DNA from: CAZGOM01 sp964542875
GTDB taxonomy: Bacteria > Planctomycetota > Phycisphaerae > Phycisphaerales > Phycisphaeraceae
Reading direction: 5' to 3'
Assembly (NCBI GenBank): GCA_964542875.1
Contig: CAZIWA010000123.1
Span: 1-16,315 of the forward strand
DNA length: 16,315 nucleotides
Of the stretch, positions 13,316-16,315 are shown one piece after another. A program made the position numbers and the translations under genes. The notes beneath the pieces were generated by a model. The model was not told the origin of the DNA. It was given only the letters and a program-made list of their open reading frames with translations, and searched no databases. The number at the start of each line of letters is the position of its first letter. Within the stretch, counting starts at the first letter, position 1.

Positions 13316-14317
13316 TCACTTGCTCCCCTGCGCTTCTTCCAGGAGCGCCTTCACCCGCTCCTCGGTTTCAGCCGGCAGCGCCTTGATCTTTTCTTCCCCC
13401 TTCACCGCGGAAATATCCACCACCACCGCGTTGCGTCCTTCCTGCGCGCGCACGCTCCACCGCCCTTTGATCTCGCTTTTAAGCACCCTCGCCGGCTGGC
13501 TCATCTCCAGCGGCAGCGCCACACGTGTGGTCATTGTCAGCTTCGCGCTGTCCAGGTCCCCCCCTTCCTTGAGCACCCCGGCGCCGATCCCCCGGATCTC
13601 CGTCACCGCTTCCACGATCGCGCACATCTGCGCGTTCACCGTCGTGATATTCACCAGTTTCACCTGCCCCTGAACATCCAGCGCCCGCTCCACCTTCCAG
13701 CCGCTTGCGTTGAGCACATCTTTCAGCGCAGCCCCGTTCACCGGCCACACATCGCCCACGTTCTTCTTCCCCATCACGCCAAACACCGAGTCGTAGTCGT
13801 AGGCATCCATGCCCATGCACGCGATCAGCCCAAGCTCTTGAATCTCCAGGCCTCCGACGGTTCCCGGCTCTGCTCCTTTGGAAAAAGTGCTCACCCAGAA
13901 CGGCTTGATCGTCCCGCTGAATCGCATCGCCCCTTCAAATTTCCCTGTCCCTTGTTTGGCATTGGTCCCTCGGTCGTTCATTGCCGTCAGCTTCATCAGC
14001 ACATCCGTCGTGCGCTGGTTGTGGTCCACCCCGGCCACCAGGCGTTCAAGCTTTGTGGAGCGTTTGGACGACGCCTTGTACCCGTCTTTCTGCTTGTCGT
14101 AGTTCGATGGATTCTCCACCACGTCCGGCCCGGTCAGCGCGTCCACGCGAATGTAGGTTTCCGTGTCATAGGACGTCTCCACCAGGTACCGGTCGCCCAC
14201 CTTTTCAGACCGCCGGAACGCGATCTCAACCCCGTCGCCGTCCTGCGCCCATGCCGGCGCCAGCGCACCCAGAACCACGAAAACCACAGCCAAAACGCGC
14301 ATCTTGAATAAAACCAC
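13316..14317 (-). CDS. Secreted protein of unknown family, tandem paralogue (upstream copy)
   Basis: The start is set at GTG 14317, preceded by AAGGG with a 5-nt spacer; it aligns within one codon of the paralogue's start. An ATG at 14302 has no ribosome site and would shorten the signal peptide. The product is 333 residues: signal peptide (VVLFKMRVLAVVFVVLGALA, cut after AWA), then FRRSEKVGDRYLVET, a TETYIRVDALTG motif, VDHNQRTTDVLMKL, VWPVNGAALKDVL, WKVERALDVQGQVKLV and GRNAVVVDISAVKGEEKIKA. It carries an acidic tail (ETEERVKALLEEAQGSK) that the downstream copy lacks. It is probably periplasmic. The clpP terminator lies just upstream, so it starts a new transcript. Confidence 0.8.
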   Translation of the reverse strand: MVLFKMRVLAVVFVVLGALAPAWAQDGDGVEIAFRRSEKVGDRYLVETSYDTETYIRVDALTGPDVVENPSNYDKQKDGYKASSKRSTKLERLVAGVDHNQRTTDVLMKLTAMNDRGTNAKQGTGKFEGAMRFSGTIKPFWVSTFSKGAEPGTVGGLEIQELGLIACMGMDAYDYDSVFGVMGKKNVGDVWPVNGAALKDVLNASGWKVERALDVQGQVKLVNITTVNAQMCAIVEAVTEIRGIGAGVLKEGGDLDSAKLTMTTRVALPLEMSQPARVLKSEIKGRWSVRAQEGRNAVVVDISAVKGEEKIKALPAETEERVKALLEEAQGSK

Positions 14318-14354
14318 ACGAGCGCCCTTTATGTAAGGAAACAACACAAGCCCC

Positions 14355-14367
14355 GCGATCATACCCG
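14355..14367 (-). promoter_or_regulatory. Conserved -10-like element CGGGTATGATCGC upstream of the upstream paralogue
   Basis: It is identical to 13280-13292. TATGAT lies 41 nt before the start codon. At a 17-bp spacing the -35 region falls on TTTTTG, which is also the T-tract of the clpP terminator. Confidence 0.45.
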
Positions 14368-14381
14368 TCACTTTAGGCGTC

Positions 14382-14414
14382 AAAAAAGAACCGGGCTCTC
14401 ACCGAGCCCGGTTC
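14382..14414 (-). terminator. Rho-independent terminator of clpP
   Basis: On the minus strand an 11-bp perfect stem GAACCGGGCTC/GAGCCCGGTTC with a 5-nt loop is followed by TTTTTTG, 30 nt after the clpP stop codon. Confidence 0.92.
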
Positions 14415-14443
14415 ATCAAATCCTGGGTTCTCAAAACGCAGCC

Positions 14444-15139
14444 TCAGGGCTTGGCGTCGCTCTTCTCGATCACATCGTCCACCAGGCCGTACGCCTTGGC
14501 TTCCTGTGCCGAAAAGTACCGGTCGCGCTCAGAATCGGCTTCCACCTTCTCAGGCGTCTGCCCGCAGTGCCGGGCCAGAAGCTCGTTGAGCAGCTTCTTG
14601 GTCTTAAGGATCTCTTCAGCCTGGATCTGGATATCCGTCGTCTGCCCATACACCCCGCCGTAAGGCTGGTGAATCATCACCTTCGCGTGAGGCAGGATAA
14701 ACCGCTTGCCCTTGGTGCCCGAAGCCAGCACCACCGCCCCGCCGGACATCGCCTTGCCGATGCAGTACGTCGCGATATCGCAGTTCAAAAAGCGCATCGT
14801 GTCGTAGATGGCCAGCGTGTCGTCCACGCTGCCGCCCGGGGAGTTGATGTAAAGGTTGATATCCACGCCGGACTTTTGCTGCTGCAGATAAAGCAGCCGC
14901 ATGATCACCGACGTCGCCGAGGAATAGTTGATCTCCCCGATCAGGAAAATCACCCTGTTTTCCAGCAAAAGCTCATCGATCGTCATCTCCCGGTACCGCT
15001 GCATCGGCCCGGAGTTCACGGCACCGTGGGAGCCCTGCACCGTCGGCTGGGCGATACCGTGGTTCCCATAACCCGCCGCCTGTGCAAACGCCCCAAGCGC
15101 AGCGGGATTGATCATCATCGGATTGATTGGACGGCTCAT
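14444..15139 (-). CDS. clpP: ATP-dependent Clp protease proteolytic subunit with extended N-terminus
   Basis: ClpP is the serine peptidase of the Clp machine; it forms a barrel of two heptamers that takes unfolded proteins from ClpX or ClpA/C in the cytoplasm. Catalytic residues are S132 (in AMSGGAVV), H157 (in VMIHQP) and D206 (in SERDRYFSAQEA); their spacings, 25 and 49, equal those in E. coli ClpP (S97, H122, D171). The substrate-binding LYINSPGGSV lies at 96-105 and the exit motif AYGLVDDVI at 216-224. Differences from the usual form are about 50 extra residues before the core (rich in Ala, Gly, Asn, Met) and MSGGA in place of ASMGA around the serine. The start is the ATG at 15139; its ribosome site is weak (GAGTGAGAG). 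No clpX is next to it. Confidence 0.95.
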   Translation of the reverse strand: MSRPINPMMINPAALGAFAQAAGYGNHGIAQPTVQGSHGAVNSGPMQRYREMTIDELLLENRVIFLIGEINYSSATSVIMRLLYLQQQKSGVDINLYINSPGGSVDDTLAIYDTMRFLNCDIATYCIGKAMSGGAVVLASGTKGKRFILPHAKVMIHQPYGGVYGQTTDIQIQAEEILKTKKLLNELLARHCGQTPEKVEADSERDRYFSAQEAKAYGLVDDVIEKSDAKP

Positions 15140-15202
15140 AAGATCGCTCTCACTCTAAGGTTCTCAGGCTTACATTCCAACGCACACACACGCCGGTGAG
15201 TC

Positions 15203-15208
15203 ATAATA
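15203..15208 (-). promoter_or_regulatory. Possible -10 box of clpP
   Basis: TATTAT (5 of 6 to TATAAT) lies about 63 nt before the clpP start codon. No good -35 sits at the right distance, so this is tentative. Confidence 0.3.
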
Positions 15209-15293
15209 GCGTCCTGTTTTTCAATCGTCGGCCCCGAGCAGGATTTCTCCCCCCGCATTGCACCAAATTCAACCCGGGCCAACCAGAAACCGT

Positions 15294-15322
15294 TTGGATT
15301 ACAACCTAGGCTTTATTACAAT
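15294..15322 (+). promoter_or_regulatory. Sigma-70-type promoter of the prepilin-like gene
   Basis: TTGGAT (15294-15299) and TACAAT (15317-15322) with a 17-bp spacer. It predicts a start near 15329 and an 80-nt leader that includes a hairpin AAACGC/GCGTTT with an inner GGG/CCC (15358-15385). Confidence 0.65.
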
Positions 15323-15408
15323 GACCCCACTTCTTTTAGTTCTACACTTCTTTATTTAAACGCATGGGAGCACGCCCACGCGTTTCGCATGTCACCCAAG
15401 GAGCCCGC

Positions 15409-16227
15409 ATGTTCGTCTCGCCCAAGCAACCCATCCGCCCTGCCCGCGCCGGTTTCTCTCTTGTGGAGCTCCTTGTCGTCATCAGCATCGTCGCCGTGCT
15501 GCTCGCCGTGCTCCTGCCCTCCTTAAGCAAAGCCCGGCAGGCCGCCCTGGCCGCGCGCTGCGGCTCCCAGCTCCGCCAATCCGGCATCTCCTTCATGCGC
15601 TACGCCTACGACTACAAGGAATGGGGCCCTCACCGCATCTACAGCGACGCCAACGCCTTCACCGGCGCCTGGATCAACGATTACCTCCCCAACACCCAGG
15701 TCCTCCGCTGCCCCACCGATTCCATCCGCCCCAGCACCCAGGGCGCCATCGGCGGGCTCCTCCTCAACGACGACAACCAAGTCCTCTCCTCCTACTTCCA
15801 CCTCTTTGGCGCCGGGCATTTCCTCGGCACCCTCTCCACCACCGACGACTCCGACCACTTCTTCGGCTGGCGCGTCCTCTCCGGCGCCTACTGCGGCCTC
15901 CCCAACCTCCGCTTCATGGGCAGGCCCACCACCTACACCAACAAAAACTTCGGCCTCACCCGCACCAAAACCCTCTTAAACCCTGACTCCCAGGCCATCG
16001 CCGTCGACGGCTACCGCGCCACCGCCAGCTACTTCAACGGCGCCGTCCCCACCAGCAACAACTACGACACCGCCAGCGTCGCCAACAACATGCGCAACAA
16101 CATGCACCCCGACTACGACGGCCTCAACGTCCAATTCGCCGACGGCCACGTCAGCAACCGCAAGCGCAGCGAAGTCATCTTCCGCTTCGAAACCGGCTCA
16201 GGCCTCACCACCTCCATTTACTGGTAA
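15409..16227 (+). CDS. Prepilin-like secreted protein with N-terminal methylation motif and C-terminal FADGH motif
   Basis: The start is the ATG at 15409, with AAGGAG (15398-15403) 5 nt upstream; the earlier in-frame ATG at 15364 lies in the leader hairpin. The product is 272 residues. The leader MFVSPKQPIRPARAG ends at G15, followed by FSLVELLVVISIVAVLLAVL, so prepilin peptidase should cut after G15; E20 is the conserved Glu5 of the mature form. After the helix comes a secreted domain with LRCPTDS and, near the end, LNVQFADGHVSNRKRSE, the H-x9-DG-type motif typical of the large planctomycete families of prepilin-like proteins. These are thought to form or decorate type II secretion or type IV pilus-like fibres; the individual roles are unknown. 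It is transcribed away from clpP. Confidence 0.93.
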   Translation: MFVSPKQPIRPARAGFSLVELLVVISIVAVLLAVLLPSLSKARQAALAARCGSQLRQSGISFMRYAYDYKEWGPHRIYSDANAFTGAWINDYLPNTQVLRCPTDSIRPSTQGAIGGLLLNDDNQVLSSYFHLFGAGHFLGTLSTTDDSDHFFGWRVLSGAYCGLPNLRFMGRPTTYTNKNFGLTRTKTLLNPDSQAIAVDGYRATASYFNGAVPTSNNYDTASVANNMRNNMHPDYDGLNVQFADGHVSNRKRSEVIFRFETGSGLTTSIYW

Positions 16228-16248
16228 AAAACGCCCCACACCAAATCC

Positions 16249-16310
16249 GGGTGGCACAGCACGGCCCGAAGCAGTGCTGTGTCCGGGCCACGCGCCAATA
16301 AAAACACCTC
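16249..16310. repeat. GGTGGCA-hairpin-CGCGCC intergenic repeat, copy 3
   Basis: GGGTGGCACAGCAC, an 11-nt loop, GTGCTGTGTCCGGGCC, then ACGCGCC and AATAAAAACACCTC. The arms CACAGCAC/GTGCTGTG pair over 8 bp and differ entirely from those of copies 1 and 2, while the flanks are the same. It lies 21 bp after the stop of the prepilin-like gene. Confidence 0.7.
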
Positions 16311-16315
16311 ACCCA

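Noticed and set aside
1..16315. CRISPR array, prophage or defence island
   Set aside because: No evenly spaced direct repeats, no phage structural genes and no nuclease/helicase clusters; only the HEPN-like protein hints at such roles.

Overview
The window looks like a chromosomal stretch from a high-GC member of the Planctomycetota, probably the Phycisphaerae. The clues are a prepilin-like secreted protein with a GFSLVELLVVI leader and a C-terminal FADGH motif, secreted proteins of no familiar family, several genes without a Shine-Dalgarno sequence, and intergenic DNA full of short repeats. The phylum call is an inference from these traits, not from a marker gene. A run of exactly 100 N (8557-8656) is a scaffold gap that cuts off the end of one gene.

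Layout. 1-1095 (minus): slipin/band-7 protein, C-terminus outside the window. 1096-2465: no convincing conserved protein gene, but the most unusual RNA content of the window. On the minus strand there is a strong promoter with a rho-independent terminator about 270 nt downstream (candidate structured ncRNA), followed by two tandem tRNA-like cloverleaves whose anticodon loops lack U33. 2466-9705 (plus): a secreted protein with a Pro/Ala linker, a two-CBS protein with a HEPN-like C-terminus, a NAT_N/GNAT_C acyltransferase-like protein, an HTTM-DUF393 membrane fusion (cut by the gap) and a D-Ala-D-Ala ligase. 9966-15139 (minus): a small two-helix membrane protein, NADP-type isocitrate dehydrogenase, two tandem paralogous secreted proteins and an N-terminally extended ClpP. 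15409-16227 (plus): a prepilin-like protein, divergent from clpP.

Gene relationships. Most genes seem to be separate transcription units: icd and clpP have their own terminators, intergenic gaps are 60-560 bp, and the two paralogous secreted genes each carry the same 13-nt -10-like element. Household functions (peptidoglycan precursor ligation, TCA cycle, proteolysis) are mixed with envelope proteins of unknown role. I see no phage, defence island, insertion sequence with transposase, or CRISPR array.

The intergenic space carries at least five families of short repeats, four of them present more than once in this window. The family with a GGTGGCA start, a variable hairpin and a CGCGCC tail (three copies) changes its stem sequence while keeping the pairing. 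The most promising undescribed items are the ncRNA candidate, the odd tRNA-like pair, the CBS-HEPN-like protein and this repeat family.
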